64,000 nucleotides of DNA from Lycium barbarum (GCF_019175385.1 NC_083339.1:29231637-29295636), one strand, 5' to 3'. Shown: positions 35,276 through 48,623, counted from the stretch's first letter. A program made the numbers and translations. The notes: a model not told the origin generated them from the sequence alone.

Positions 35276-37010
35276 TCTTGGACTGTCACCCCAAGACAGT
35301 TACCTTAGCCATGCCGGGCATTCCTAGGCTTGAGTGGAGGGGTTCTCCCAGTCCCGCTCCGAAGAAGATCATTTCCTTCCTTCAGGAGAAGAAGTTGGTC
35401 AATAAGGGATGTTTATCGTATTTGGCTCATGTTCATGATATGACTGTTGCATCTCTAGCCCTTGAGTCTATTCCTATCGTGAGCGAGTTCGTGGAGGTAT
35501 TCCGGTCGGGCCAGCCGGGTATGCCACCCGATCGTGTTATTGATTTCTGTATCGACTTAGATCCGGGCACTCGCCCTATTTCTATTCCACCATATCTGAT
35601 GGCACCTACTGAGTTGAGGGAGCTTAAGGAGCAGTTACAAGATTCATTGAGCAAGGGGTTCATTAGACCGAGTGTCTCCTCTTGGGGTGCTCTTGTGTTA
35701 TTTGTGAAGAAGAAAGATGAGACCATGATAATATGCATTGATTATCGTCAGCTGAATAAAGTTACTATTCGAAACAAGTGCCCTATGCCTCATATTGATA
35801 ATCTGTTTAACCAGCTTTAGGGTGCTTTAGTGTTTTCGAAGATTGATTTGCGTTCAGGCTACCATAAGTTGAAGATCAGGGCAAAGGATATTCCGAAGAT
35901 AGCCTTTTTGATGAGATATGGACACTATGAGTTTCTGGTGATGTCTTTTGGGCTTACCATGCCCTGGCTGCATTTATGACTTTGATGAATGGCATCTTTA
36001 GGGCATTCTTTGATTCTTTCGTGATTGTGTTCATTGATGATATCTTGGTCTATTCCAAGAGTAGAGAGGAGCATGAGAGCCATCTTCGTTCTGTTCTTAG
36101 GTTATTAAAGAAGCATAGCCTGTTTGCTAAGTTTTCTAAGTGTGAGTTTTGGTTGGAGTCTGTAGCATTCTTGGGCCATGTTGTGTCTAAAGATGGGATT
36201 CTAGTTGACCCACAGAAGATTGAGTCTGTGAAGGGTTGGATGAGGCCCATTACTATTACTGAGATTTGTAGCTTTGTGGGTTTGGCTAGATATTACCATC
36301 GCTTCGTGAAGGGTTTTGCTGCTATTGCTTTATCTTTGAACAGATTGACTAGGAAGAAGGTTCCCTTCCAGTGGTCAGATGATTGTGAGGAGAGCTTTCA
36401 AAAGCTCAAGCTTCTTTTGACTTCAGTCCCGATCTTAGCATTACCCATGGAGGGTAAGGATTTCGCAGTCTATTATGATGCCTCCCGTGTGGGTTTGGGT
36501 GCTGTGTTGATGTAGGAGGGTAGAGTGATAGCTTATGCTTCCTGTCAATTAAAGATTCATGTGAAAAATTACCCTACCCATGATTTGGAGTTGTTGGCCG
36601 TAGTCTTCGCTTTGAAGATTTGGAAGCATTATTTGTACAGTGTTCATTATGAGGTTTTCATTGATCACCGTAGTCTTCAGCATGTGTTTACCCAGAGAGA
36701 TCTTAATTCCAGGCAGCACCGATGGATGGAGCTCTTGAAGGACTATGATATCTCTATTATTTCTCATCCTGGAAAAGCCAATATGGTAGTTGATGCCTTG
36801 ATTCGCAAGGTAGTGAGTATGAGGAGTTTAGCTCGATTGATTATTTCCGAGGGTTTGTTGGCCACGGAGGTTCAGACTCTGGCCAATAGTTTTGTTCGCC
36901 TTGATATTTCAACCCTAGGCAGGATTTTGGCTTGTGTAGAGGCAAGGTCGTCTTTATTTGATCGGATCAGGACTCATCAGTTTGAGGATGCTCAGTTGAG
37001 CAAGATTTGA
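35276..37010 (+). pseudogene. Reverse transcriptase-RNase H of element F
   Basis: RT from [11 protein letters not shown] and [12 protein letters not shown] through [15 protein letters not shown], the first catalytic aspartate in [13 protein letters not shown] (about 35840), and the FIDD catalytic motif (about 36027-36040). RNase H follows: [17 protein letters not shown], then [20 protein letters not shown] and the [11 protein letters not shown] catalytic stretch, ending [16 protein letters not shown]. Stops occur at 35818 and 36513, and bases are lost at about 35960 (GLTNAPAAFM region). Plus-strand Ty3/gypsy, chromovirus-like. Not functional. Confidence 0.9.
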
Positions 37011-38400
37011 GATAGAGTTTTGAGAGGTAAGGCCAAGGAGGCCGTGACTGATTCTTAGGGAATTTTGAGGATTAAGGGACGCGTCTGCGTTCCTCGTGTT
37101 GGTGATTTGATTCAGTTGATTTTGTCTGAGGCTCATAGCTCTCGCTATTCCATTCATCCGAGGGTGACTAAGATGTACCGTGATTTGAGATAGCACTATT
37201 GGTGGCGTCAGATGAAGAGAGATATAGTTGATTTCGTGGCTAAGCATGGTAATTGTCAGCAGGTAAAGTATGAGCACCAGCGACCCGGTGGTGTGCTTCA
37301 GAGAATGCCCATTCCCGAGTGGAAGTAGGAGAGGATTCCTATGGATTTTGTTGTGGGTCTTCTGAAGACCTTGGGCAAGTTTGACTCTATTTGGGTAATA
37401 GTTGATCGGTTGACTATGTCCGCTCAGTTTGTTCTTGTTCAGGTTTCCTATACCATGGAGAAGTTAGCCAAGTTGTACATTTGGGATATTGTGAGATCGC
37501 ATGGGGTTCCTATTTCTGTTGTATCAGATCGGGGTACTATCTTCACTTTCTAATTCTGGAGGGCGTTTCATGAGGAGCTGGGTACCCGATTGGATCTCAG
37601 TACAAATTTTCATCCCCAGACCGATGGCCAGTCCGAGCGGACCATTCAGGTGCTCGAGGACATATTGAGATTGTGTTATTAATTTTGGTGGTTATTGGGA
37701 TAAGCACTTACCATTGATAGAGTTTGCGTACAATAACAGTTATCATTCGAGTATTGGCATGGCGCCTTTTGAGGTTTTGTATAGTAGGAGATGTAGATCT
37801 TTGGTTGGCTGGTTTGATGGGTTCAAGGCTCGACCTTGGAGTACGGATCTGTTGAGAGAGTCCCTTGATAGAGTGAGAGTTATTCAGGCCAAGCTTTTGG
37901 CAGCTCAGAGTCGGCAAAAGATGTATGCGGACCGGAAGTTCCGGGATTTGGAGTTTGTTGTTGGTGACCTGGTTCTATTGAAGGTTTCACCCATGAAGGG
38001 TGTTATGAGGTTTAGTAAGAGGGGCAAGTTGAGCCCCAGGTATACTGGTCCATTTGAGATATTTGACCGTGTGGTGATGTAGCTTATGAGTTAGCATTGC
38101 CACCAGGCTTGGCGAGAGTTCATCTGATATTTCATGTTTCAATGCTGAAGAAGTACCATGTCGACGACACCTACATTGTTTGTTGGGATTCTATATTACT
38201 TGATGAGAATTTGACTTATGAGGAGGAGCCTATCGCAATTTCGGATAGGCAGGTTCGAAAGTAGAGGTCGAAAGAGATTGCTTCTGTGAAGGTGCAATAG
38301 AAGCATCGTCCTGTTAAGCAGGCTACTTAGGAGATCGAGTCCGACATGCGTAGTCGATATCCCCAGTTGTTCACTGATTCAAGTATTTCCCATTTCTTTT
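37011..38400 (+). pseudogene. Integrase and C-terminal region of element F
   Basis: The HHCC zinc finger is degenerate (HPRVTKMYRDL, then KHGNCQQ with His in place of the first Cys). The core shows MDFVVGLL (first Asp), VVSDRGTIF (second Asp) and HPQTDGQSERTIQ (Glu). The C-terminal part has KVSPMKGVMRFSKRGKLSPR and YTGPFEI, then a chromodomain-like tail with stops (about 38090-38390). Several stops (for example 37192, 37327, 37552, 38080) make it a pseudogene. Confidence 0.88.
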
Positions 38401-38444
38401 CTCTTCTTCGCTCGAGGACGAGAGACAATTCAATTGGTATCTGA

Positions 38445-39588
38445 TGTAACGATCCGTTTGGTCATTATAGTATTTTTGGTATTTTCGTCCTTTTCCGAGC
38501 TTCGTTAGCTCACTTTTGACCCGAGAAAATAGTTGGCACGCTTCCCGAGGTATCTAGATCGAATTCGGATAACCTTTTGTGAAATATGGGCTTAAAGTGA
38601 AAAAGAGTTGACCCAAAGTTGACTTTTGGGTAAACGGACGTTTTTCGTAAATCTGTTGATTCCGAGAGTTCCAGATAGTCGTTTAGAACTTGTGTGTATA
38701 TCTAGTTCGGTTCCGAATGCACTCGGATACATTTTCGGACTTGGGTTCGGAAATTGGAATTAAGGTATCGGGGGTTGACTCGATCAACGAGACCTCTGTT
38801 AGTAATTTCGAGGCCACGAGCGCATTCGTAGCGTGTTTTTATGTGTGTCTATATGTATGGTATATGAGTAGATGACCTCGGGAATTAGTCGAAAAATCAG
38901 ATTGAATTGTGAAACTTGGGTGGATTTCTGGTGTCTGGTGCCCGCTTTGGCGGCACCAGCACCACGGCATCTGTACCGCTAGAGCGGTCAGCCTGTTGCT
39001 GGAGCGGTTCAGGCCAATTAGGCTTGACCGCTGAAGCGGCACCGCTGGAGCGGCCTAGGTGTCGCGGAAGGGGGTGACAAGCAGTGAGTTCATTTAATGA
39101 AGTGTTAAAAGCCTTTAGTCTCTCATTTAATACCATTACAAAAATAGAGCTCTTGGGATCTATTCTTAGAGGTTATTGGTGAAGATTCTTGGTGGTAAGT
39201 TGTCCTAATCCTCTTTACTAAATCCTTGTTCCTAATCATCACATATTCTTCTTTCCTTAGTAATTCCTTGTTAATGGAAGATAAAAGTAGAGTTAATGAA
39301 TGCTCTATCTAGGCTTATTAATAATGAAATTGATAGAGTTTATGCTAGATTTTGATGAATCTAAGGTTGTTAATCATTTTATCTTCCATTATTAGAGTTG
39401 AATTCTTGAATCAAAGAGTTATGGTTATACCCAAAATTGGGGGTTTTGCTTCAATTTCGAAATTAGGGGATTCCATGAGTATAATTAGCAATTAGTGGTT
39501 GGGTTATGACCACCTAGTGCTTAATTTGATATTTTACTCCCAAATTTCCCGTTCTGACCTTGTGGGGCCCGTTTTCCCAAATTCTAGG
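38445..39588 (+). mobile_element. 3' LTR of element F, first part
   Basis: Starts TGTAACGATCCG just after a short ctcgaggacgag hairpin (38411-38422) and aligns with the 5' LTR at 16367. A palindrome cluster lies at 38950-39062. It is interrupted at 39588 (aattctagg) by element C and resumes at 61681, with about 110 bases lost compared with the 5' LTR. Confidence 0.8.
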
Positions 39589-42082
39589 TGTCACATCTCA
39601 AAGATTTCGGATTTGTTGCATTGTGAGTAGACCAACACGAGCTTAAGATGAACATGAAATCCTTACGAGATAAAGGAGAGTATTTGATAACCTTAAGTGC
39701 GTAGCATGAGATTTTGAAGTCATACGAATCGGTGGAACTAAGTTCGTCAAAGAAAGTGAAACGCAAGTTATGTTGACAAGGTTTCATAACAATTGAGCTA
39801 ATAATTATTTAGTAACGGCTTGAGGAGGAGCTATAGTGCTTCTTAGATGGTTAATGAAGTGTTATGCGAGTGCCAATAAGGTTCCATAAGGATTGGAGGT
39901 TGAGCAAATCGACGGGAATGAGTTTCGGAAAAATTTGAGTTGTACGGCCACTTCTACGGACCGTATAAATTTATACGACCCGTATAATGGTCCGTATAAC
40001 CCTTCCAGAGAAGGGTAATTCCATGATGGGATTATACGGTCCATTTATACGGACCGTATAAATGGCCGAGTAATCGGGTCGGACCAGTTTTTTTTTTTAA
40101 TGAACGACCCTTGCTCATTTATTTCATTTCCAACATTTCCCCAAGTCTTAAAAGCTCTAGAACCTCCGTCCAAGCATATCCACACAACCCAAGAGAGATC
40201 ATAGATCAAATGGAGATAATCAAAGGATCCAAGTGTTGGAAGGCTCACTAGGGTTTGGAGAACTCAAGATTTTCTTTGGTGTTGAAGTTGGGGTTTCACT
40301 CAAGTGAATAATTTGATTCAAAGCTTGCTCTTGTGTGATTAAGGTGAGTTTTTATATTTGTTTCCATGTTATTAAGAATTTCTAGTTGTTGAATAACTTG
40401 ATTGAGTGAAATAAAGCAAAAGAGGAAGTTCAAAGGTGGGTTGATGATGTTATGGGTAATAAATTGACTTGAGTTTTAATTGTTGGAGTACTTTGTTTAT
40501 AATCATGCTATGAATGGTAGTAATGATGATGAGGAAGTGTGGTATACTAGTGTATATAGAGTTGTATTCTAATTGTTGTTGTGTGTTTGTTATGAAAAGG
40601 AGTTGTGGGCATGTAATGAAGTCTCTTAATTACAAAATTGATGATAATGTCATTGTTGATTGGGAGCTGTTTTATGATACAATGGGAGTCAATAAAACAG
40701 GGGAAATTCTGCCCAATTTTGCTAGCTCATGAATTATTCTAGTTTGAACTTAAGAGTGTCTTTAAGACTTAACCTTAGTATGATCCTTTTAAATATAGAT
40801 CTTGTGAACGTGGAAGGAGAACGTTAAGAGATTAAGGAGACGTTAAGGTATGTTAAGGCTATTCCTTCATTTTGGCATGATCCTATGTTATGAGACAATA
40901 AGCGATTAAATGAGCTTCCATATTACTCTACTCTTAGAAGCACTAGGAGTATTTCAGTCTTTTATGTCCCTATACCCCGTATGATTGTTCCTTCTATTCT
41001 TATGTCTTGAGATTACTTATCTTGATGATGTTAGCTCCAAAGTTGTCCATCAGAGGTAATATGACCTGATGTCACTCCGAGAGTTCTATGTATATATTTC
41101 AGTTATGCATTGCATTCATATATATATATATATATATGCATATTGACCCGTGAACAGAAGGCGTTATATACATGTATATTATATGTGCATGGCGTATGCA
41201 AAAATGGATAGGCGTTATATATGCATTACCACCTGATCAGTTGGTGCACCTTGATGATGATATATGGATTGGGACGTACGTTCCTCGGCATTATTATATG
41301 ATATGTGGATCAGGCCTTACGTTCCTCAGCACTATTACATGGGATATGGATCGGGCTGAACGTTCCTCACTACTATGACCTATATTTATATACATGAGCA
41401 TGATTATCATTGAGAGCAAGCAGATTATGCGCCCACAGAGGCATTGTCAGTTATACAGATACTTATTCATACAAATCTATGCAGATAGTCAGTTTAGCTT
41501 TGAGTTCAAGATTCCGTTTTTGATTCTTATACTTATGTTACTGTTATGCCTTACATACTCAGTGCATTGTCCGTACTGACTCCCCTATTGCTCGGGAGGC
41601 TGCGTTCATGCCTGAAGGTTCAGGTAGACAGACAAGTGGTCCAGCTCTGTAAGACCTCTGTATCTAGTTGTGGTTAGTGCGCTCCATTTGATCCGGAGCT
41701 GCAATCTATTTTTGTATGCCATTCTTTTGAGATGTGTATGCATATAGGTATGACGGGGCCGGTCCCATCCTTTCTGCAGCTTGATATTCTAGTAGAGTGG
41801 TCTGTAGACAGGTGTATGTGTATGTTAGATGATGTAGCCTTGTCGGCTCCTATTCTTTTGTGTATAGTATATGTAGTGGCCTAGTTGGCTTGCACTGTTC
41901 TTTCGGCTTGTATGTATGTAAATGTACATAGTTCATGATATCACCCTTTCATGAGGCAGTATGAGATCAGTTTAAGTCACTTATAGGCCCTTGATGTTCA
42001 GTATGGTTCAGATATGAGTATAGGGGTGTTTGGTCACTAGAGGTCAGACGCTCGTCACGACTCATCGGTTTGGGTGGTGACA
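39589..42082 (+). mobile_element. 5' LTR of gypsy element C
   Basis: 2,494 bp from tgtcacatctcaaag to gggtggtgaca. It contains tatacggaccgtata palindromes (39949-40075), the conserved box (40701-40720), a (TA)n run (41119-41138) and the twin-hairpin box (41551-41620). It matches the truncated 3' LTR at 60046-61680 with visible divergence, so C is older than G. Confidence 0.85.
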
Positions 42083-42086
42083 GAAG

Positions 42087-42098
42087 TGTTATCAGAGC
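42087..42098 (+). promoter_or_regulatory. Primer-binding site of element C (one mismatch)
   Basis: tgttatcagagc differs from TGGTATCAGAGC at one base, four bases after the LTR end. Confidence 0.75.
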
Positions 42099-42285
42099 AG
42101 TTCCGTCCTAGGGTTGTCTACAAAATGTGTCTAGTAGAGTCTTGTTTATGGGTGTGTTGTGCGCCACACTTATAAATAAGAGGCTACAGGACATTTAGGA
42201 TGATTTCATTCTTTTCACTCTTAGATCGTGCGATAGAGTCATGAGTTAAGAGTTCGACTTCTAGTGATTTGTTCTGATTTCAGCA

Positions 42286-43620
42286 ATGTCTCGCAAGAAA
42301 GCTACAGCTTTCTAGAAGGGCAAGGGAGTGTCTGGTGAGGCCACTAGCCGTACTCAGCGGACTACTAGGGCTCGAGATGAGATTTAGAGTGAGAACCTGT
42401 CTGAGACTTCACATACCCCGCCTCCAGCACCTGCCCCAGTTCCTCAACTAGATGTATCGGGCCAAGATGTGCGGGATGCTGTACAGTTATTGACTAGTGT
42501 TGATCAGGCAGATAGGGCTGGTAGTTCGAGGGTTAAGACTTTCCTAGGATTACACCCTCCAGAGTTTTCAGTGATAAAGCAAAATATGGACCCCAGGATT
42601 TCATTGATGGTATGCAGAGGACCTTGAGGGTTATGCACGCGGATGAGGTCGAGTCTGTAGAGTTGGCTTCATATAGGCTTCGTGATATTGCAGTACTGTG
42701 GTATCAGACTTGGGAGCTATCTAAGGGAGAGAATGCCCCTCCAGCTGTTTGGCGAGAGTTTTCAGATGCTTTCATTCGCCATTGTTTACCTCCAGAAGTC
42801 CGACGAGCCAGAGCAGATAGGTTTCTATGTATCGAACAGGGCAGTATGAGTGTCTAGGAGTATTGTGTGTACTTTGATTCTATAGCTAGATATGCTCTAG
42901 CTATGGGAGTTGAGATGGAGGACAAAGTTCACCGTTTTGTGGTAGGTTTAGGGACACATTTGATAGATGCTTGTACGGCTGCCGCATTATAACCAGGCAT
43001 GGATATCTCCGTATACAGGCATATGCATGGAATTTGGAGGACCGCAAGTGTCAGCGGAGGACAGAGCGTGACTGTGACCGGGGCCATGGAAAAAGGGCCA
43101 GACCTTTAGATATCGGGGGTGAGTCCAGGGGAGGACAGAGACAACAGTATCCTCGATATCCATTCCATTCTGCAGGGAGTGTACCTCTGCGATTTTCAGG
43201 TTCGAGATTTGATCGGTCTTTTTATTTCGGAGCGGATCTGAGTTTTAGAGCTTCAGTTTCTCAGCATAGACCAGAGTCAGGACAGACGAGACCCCTTTTG
43301 CTGTGGTGTGCCCAGTGTGGCAAGTTACACCCAGGTCAGTGTCGGCTGGGATCAGATGTTTATTATGTTTGTGTCCAGCCAGGTCATAGGATGCGGCAGT
43401 GTCTAATGAGAGAGAATGGGGGTATGGTTCAGCCTACAGGGTATATGGCTGGATCTTCTTCGGTAGTACGCCCTTCAGGGAAAGGTTCTCAGACACTAGC
43501 AGGACATGACAGTGGGAGAAGTGGAGAGTCTAGCTCGGGTGGGCCTCGTATCGCGTTTATGCATTGGCTGGTAGGCAGGATCGTGAGTTGTGTCCTGATG
43601 TCATCACATGTATATTGTTA
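42286..43620 (+). pseudogene. Gag of element C
   Basis: Starts MSRKKATAF with a TAG shortly after. A proline-rich linker (TPPPAPAPVPQLD) precedes the capsid region: MQRTLRVMHADEVESVELAS, then YRLRDIAVLWYQTWELSKGE and VWREFSDAFIRHCLPPEVRR. A stop at 42856 and frame changes near 42590 and 42990 break it. A nucleocapsid-like WCAQCGKLHPGQCR and a degenerate zinc knuckle (VCVQPGHRMRQC) follow. The 5' leader before the ATG resembles that of G. Confidence 0.85.
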
Positions 43621-44341
43621 GTCGCCTCCTATGATGTATATGCACTGATTAACCCTGGTTCCACTTTATCTATGTTACTCCATTTGTCGCCGACAAGTTT
43701 GGGATAGAACCTGAATTGATTAAACCGTTTGAGGTGTCGACACCAGTGGGTGATCCAGTTATAGCTAGGTGGATATATCGAGACTGTGTAGTGATAGTTT
43801 GTAATCACCGTACCTTAGCAGATTTGATTGAGCTTGATATGATTGATTTCGATGTGATCATGGGTATGCATTGGTTGGCTTCCTGTTACGCTAATGTTGA
43901 TTGCAGAATGAAGGTAGTTCAATTCCAGCTTCCGGGCGAGCCAGTCCTTGAACGGAAGGGAAGGGTTGATTCGGCAAGGGGTAGGTTTATTTCCAACCTT
44001 AAGGCAAGGAAGATGATTAGAAAGGGGTGCATTTATCACTTGGTTCGGGTTTAGGATGTACAAGCGGAGTCACGGACCCTTCAGTCTGTCCCTGTGGTTA
44101 ATGAGTTCCTAGAGGTGTTTCCAGGTGAGCTTCCAGGCATTCCGCCAGAGCGAGAAATTGATTTCACTATCGATTTATTGTTAGATACTCAGCCAATAGC
44201 TATTCCTCCTTATAGAATGGCACCTATGGAGTTGAAAGAATTAAAAGAGCAGTTAAGGGATTTACTTGAGAAGGGTTTTATTAGGCCCATTACATCGCCG
44301 CGGAGAGCAATGGTATTATTTTTAGAAAGAAGGATGGCTCC
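43621..44341 (+). pseudogene. Protease and start of RT of element C
   Basis: The protease region reads LINPGSTLSYVTPF in shifted frame (about 43645), then FEVSTPVGDPVIARWIYRDC and FDVIMGMHWLASCYANVD. RT begins with VVNEFLEVFPGELPGIPPER, IAIPPYRMAPMELKEL and GFIRPITSP. A TAG at about 44052 separates them. RT is split at 44341 by element D and continues at 54360. Confidence 0.88.
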
Positions 44342-44944
44342 TGTCACACCTCGAACCATGGCCTGGGCGTAACACGGCACTCGGTGCCTGACTGCATGTG
44401 ACCGAGGGAACGACATGGCTTGCTGAATCATCATGAGGCATACATGAGCGGAATAAAACATGAAGTGCATGATGAGCTTTTATAAAACATAGTAAGTCAT
44501 AACAGTAAACATAAGCACTTGATTAAGTCATGAATGCAGACAATATCATAAATGAGCCAAACCGGCTAACCAACTCTGGAAGTCTAACATGACACTTGTC
44601 TTGTCTATGAAACCTCTAACATGAGTCTGAAAAACACGTAACATACTTGCAGGGACAAGGCCCCCAGCATACCTTTTGGTGCAAAACTAATTAAAGAAAC
44701 ACAATGTCTAAACCCCGAATGAGATGGGGCTCACCAATAGGCTGGTACGTGCAGATCCTAATGAGCAGAGGCGTCGTCCTGTAAATCCGTACCTGCATCG
44801 TGAAATGCAATCCCCCCGGGCAATAAAAGGGGATGTCAGCACATTGAATGTACTGGTATGTAAAGCAACTGAAAGAAATAACATGGGACATGGAATAACA
44901 TGATAAGAACTGAAACTGAAAACCTGGACATGAGCATGAGCATG

Positions 44945-45015
<71 letters not shown>

Positions 45016-46550
45016 CATAAGTAAAACATGATAAGTAGGGAGAGCATTTCATAAACCGACACATGATATCACCACGTCGATACGTGGAGTCTGGTACCTC
45101 ACCGGACCAGCAGAGCCCCCATACCTTGCCAGGGTATAAGGTGGTAACGTGCCTGATGGATCCATTGAGTGTAAAATTAAGGTATCATCCTAACTGGGCG
45201 GAGCGATTCTTGTCCTACGGTGGCTACGTAGTTTCAGGCTATCTGAGCCTTCTCGGTAATTCGTGTAACTCCCAAAAACATTAACATAATATAGTTGGCT
45301 AAGAAGCCCATGATTTTCGTGAAATAACTTGTAAATAACTTGTAATCATGATTTCACGAAGTAACTTGTAACATAGCTTGTATCATGGTTTTATGAAATA
45401 ACTTGTATTTAGCATGTATATTTCTTGTATCATGGCATGAAAGTAATTATATGATTTAACTGCATGAAAACTTGTAGACATATAGGATATTCATGAAATA
45501 ATCATTCTTAGTCAAAAACATGCATGCAAAAACCCATGGAATACAAAATATGGGTTTTCATGGATTACAGACAGATTCTCAATAATCATATAGAGTTATT
45601 AAGAACACAATGATATAATAATAGTAATTCATACATAATCTATTCATGGACATGGACCTAGGGTTGTCATGAATATGGTGTACAAACCCTAGTTTTAGTA
45701 GAGGATAATAATTTATGGATTATGAGGCGTGCGGAAGACCAATGATGTTCCCACACGTAGATAGTAACTCTACATACCTGGTAATGCTCTAAACTCAAAT
45801 CAAAGACTTTAACTTTGAAGAAGATTTCCAAAATCTTGAATCTTGAACCTTGAGATGGGTTTTCTTGAAAACCCTAGATTAGAAGCAATGCTTTCTTGCT
45901 TAGATTATTAGAGTATATGTTTGAATTGAGTTGGAAGGGTTTGGATTGACTTACCTTGATGTTTTGGATTGTTGCTAGGGCTTGGAATTGTGAATAATGA
46001 AATAAAAGAACTCAAGGCTTGAATTTATGCAAAACTGAGGCGGAAGTTATATGGACATATTATACGGTCCGTATAATATGACCATATTTTTTCATGGCAC
46101 AAAACAGAATGTCGGGTTGAGGTTTCGTGATGTACGGACGACTTATACGGTCCGTATAAAATTATATGGGCCGTATAAGTAGTTCGTATAACATGACCAG
46201 TGAACAGACTGCTCTGTACTCCTTCAGAAAAATGGCCATAACTTTTTGTACAGATGTCCCCTTGACCCCCATAATGTACCGTTGGAAAGGTATTTCAAAG
46301 GGATACAACTTTCATTTAGGATGTTTTCCCAAATTCCTAATTAATAAAGGGGTTATGGTCGTTGGAAGTAAGACTTTCTACAAACTCACTTGCAAACATG
46401 CCCCGTAGAGTGGCTTCCAACTTTGCTTTGCCCAAAGGCATTTCTTATGACTTGATAAGTTTTCAAAACACTTCGTATAAACCTCATATTGGTTCCATTA
46501 TATTATCATCTAATGAGTCAAACCTTCACCCGAAGCTACGAGGTGTTACA
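44342..46550 (-). mobile_element. 3' LTR of element D
   Basis: 2,209 bp from tgtcacacctcgaacc to ctacgaggtgttaca (TGTAACACCTCG start on the minus strand). It has a long (TA)n tract, tatacggtccgtataa palindromes (46056-46188), and the twin hairpin on the minus strand (44791-44864). Confidence 0.9.
44947..45013. repeat. (TA)n microsatellite in D 3' LTR
   Basis: About 33 TA units; the 5' LTR of the same element has only about nine (52771-52788), so this tract changed length after insertion. Confidence 0.95.
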
Positions 46551-46590
46551 ATATCTCCCCCTTGGGATCATTCGTTCTCGAATGATATGT
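46551..46590 (-). promoter_or_regulatory. Polypurine tract and preceding hairpin of element D
   Basis: The minus strand reads atcattcg-agaa-cgaatgat, a perfect 8-bp stem with a 4-base loop, followed by cccaagggggagatat and the 3' LTR start. The polypurine tract primes plus-strand DNA synthesis. Confidence 0.8.
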
Positions 46591-46769
46591 CATGGTTAAG
46601 AATATTACTGGACATAGCTTGACTACATGAAAGTGAGAGGAACATGACATGAAACATGGAGACTGAACTAACATGACATGGTTACATGGAAACGTGAATA
46701 TTGAGGCATAGAACATGGGCACTGGATACATGACATGAGCGTGAAACATGAGACATAACATGACATGGG

Positions 46770-47618
46770 CTATGGAAAGTTACATTGAGAGTTCTCTGCT
46801 TGCTCTTCAAACAAAAATGGGTACTTGGACTTCATATCCTCCTCGGTTTCCCATGTAGCTTCCTCAACTTTCTGACTCCTCCACAGGACTTTCTCTGAGG
46901 CTACTTCCTTAGTTCTCAACTTGCGAACCTGACGGTCAAGAATGGCTACGGGGATCTCCTCATAGGTCAAACCATCCTTAAATGATATAGTATCAATAGG
47001 AACAACCAACGACGGGTCTCCTACACACTTTCTCAACATGGACACATGAAACACGGGATGTACATCAACCAAATCTTGTGGCAACTCAAGTTCATAGGCT
47101 ACTAGACCAACCTTTCGCAGAATTCTGTAAGGTCCAAGATATCTGGGACTGAGCTTTCCTTTCTTGCCAAATCTCATAACACCCTTCATGGGTGAGACTT
47201 TAAGGAACACCGAATCATCAACTAAAAATTCTAAGTCCCTTCGCCTCACATCTGTGTAAGACTTTTGGCGACTCTGAGCCGTTTTCAAACGCTCCTGTAT
47301 TAACTTGACTTTCTCCATAGCCTGATAAATCAAATATGGTCCTAACAACTCTGCTTCACCAGCTTCGAACCAGCCAATTGGTGATCTACACCTTCGCCCA
47401 TACAGAGCTTCAAACGGTGCCATCCCAATGCTAGCATGATAACTGTTATTATAGGAAAACTAGGACACATGATCTCAACATGTCTTCAAGTGTCTGAATA
47501 GTGTGCTCTGCCAGGCCATCTGTTTGTGGATGAAAAGCTGTGATGAGGTTCACTTTGGTACCCAATCCTTTCTGAAAGGATTTCCAGAAGTTTGCTGTGA
47601 ACTGAGCACCACGATCTA
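46770..47618 (-). pseudogene. Integrase end and chromodomain-like tail of element D
   Basis: The minus strand 47423-46770 is open for 217 aa: MAPFEALYGRRCRSPIGWFE, KVSPMKGVMRFGKKGKLSPR, VAYELELPQDLVDVHPVFHV and a tail with VEEATWETEEDMKSKYPFLF. The last motif is typical of the chromodomain-like C-terminus of Tekay/Del-type chromoviruses, thought to guide integration into particular chromatin. The integrase core (FHPQTDGLAEHTIQ) lies at 47449-47742 in another frame. Confidence 0.9.
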
Positions 47619-48623
47619 AAATAATAGACACTGGGGGTCCCATGCAATCTGAAAATTTCATTAACATATAACTTGGCGTAATCCTCTGCTGAATCTGTGG
47701 TCTTGACTGGCAAAAAGTGCGCCGACTTAGTAAGCCGGTCAACGATCACCCAAATAGAGTCATGTCTCCTGGCTGAATGAGGTAGACCTGATACAAAGTC
47801 CATATTGATCATTTCCCATTTCCGGACAGGAATATCAATATTCTGAGCCAAGCCACCAGGCCTCTGGTGTTCGGCTTTCACTTGCTGACAATTCAGACAC
47901 TTAGCTACAAAATCTGCCACATTCTTCTTCATATCGTTCCACCAATAAATCTTCTTAAGATCATGATATATCTTAGTGGAACATGGGTGAATGGAATACC
48001 TGGAATTGTGAGCTTCTGACATGATTCGCTCTCTGGGCCCATCTACATCTGGAACACACAATCTACCTCGGTACCTCAAGGTACCATCATCTCCTCCTTG
48101 TTCGAAAGCCGTCGTCTTATTAACATAATAGATACTGGGGTCCCATGCAATCTGAAAATTTCATTAGCATATAACTTGGCGTAATCCTCTGCTGAATCTG
48201 TGGTCTTGACTGGCAAAAAGTGTGCCGACTTAGTAAGCCGGTCAACGATCACCCAAATAGAGTTATGTCTCCTGGCTAAACGAGGTAGACCTGATACAAA
48301 GCCCATATTGATCATTTCCCATTTCCAGACAGGAATATCAATATTCTAAGCCAAGCCACCAGGCCTCTGGTGTTCGGCTTTCACTTGTTGACAATTCAGA
48401 CACTTAACTACAAAATCTTCCACATTATTCTTCATATCGTTCCACCAATAAATCTCCTTAAGATCATGATACATCTTAGTGGAACCTAGGTGAATGAAAT
48501 ACCTGGAATTGTGAGCTTCTAACATGATTCTCTCTCTGGGCCCATCTACATCTGGAACACACAATCTACCTCGGTACCTCAAGGTACCATCATCTCCCCC
48601 TTGTTCGAAAGCCGTCGTCTTAT
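47618..48623. repeat. 503-bp tandem duplication inside pol of element D
   Basis: Two copies (47618-48120 and 48121-48623) with exact period 503 bp and a few per cent mismatches. The unit covers the N-terminal zinc-binding part and start of the integrase core, so that NCQQVKAEHQRPGGLA and SIWVIVDRLTKSAHFLPVK each appear twice in the minus-strand translation. Confidence 0.92.
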
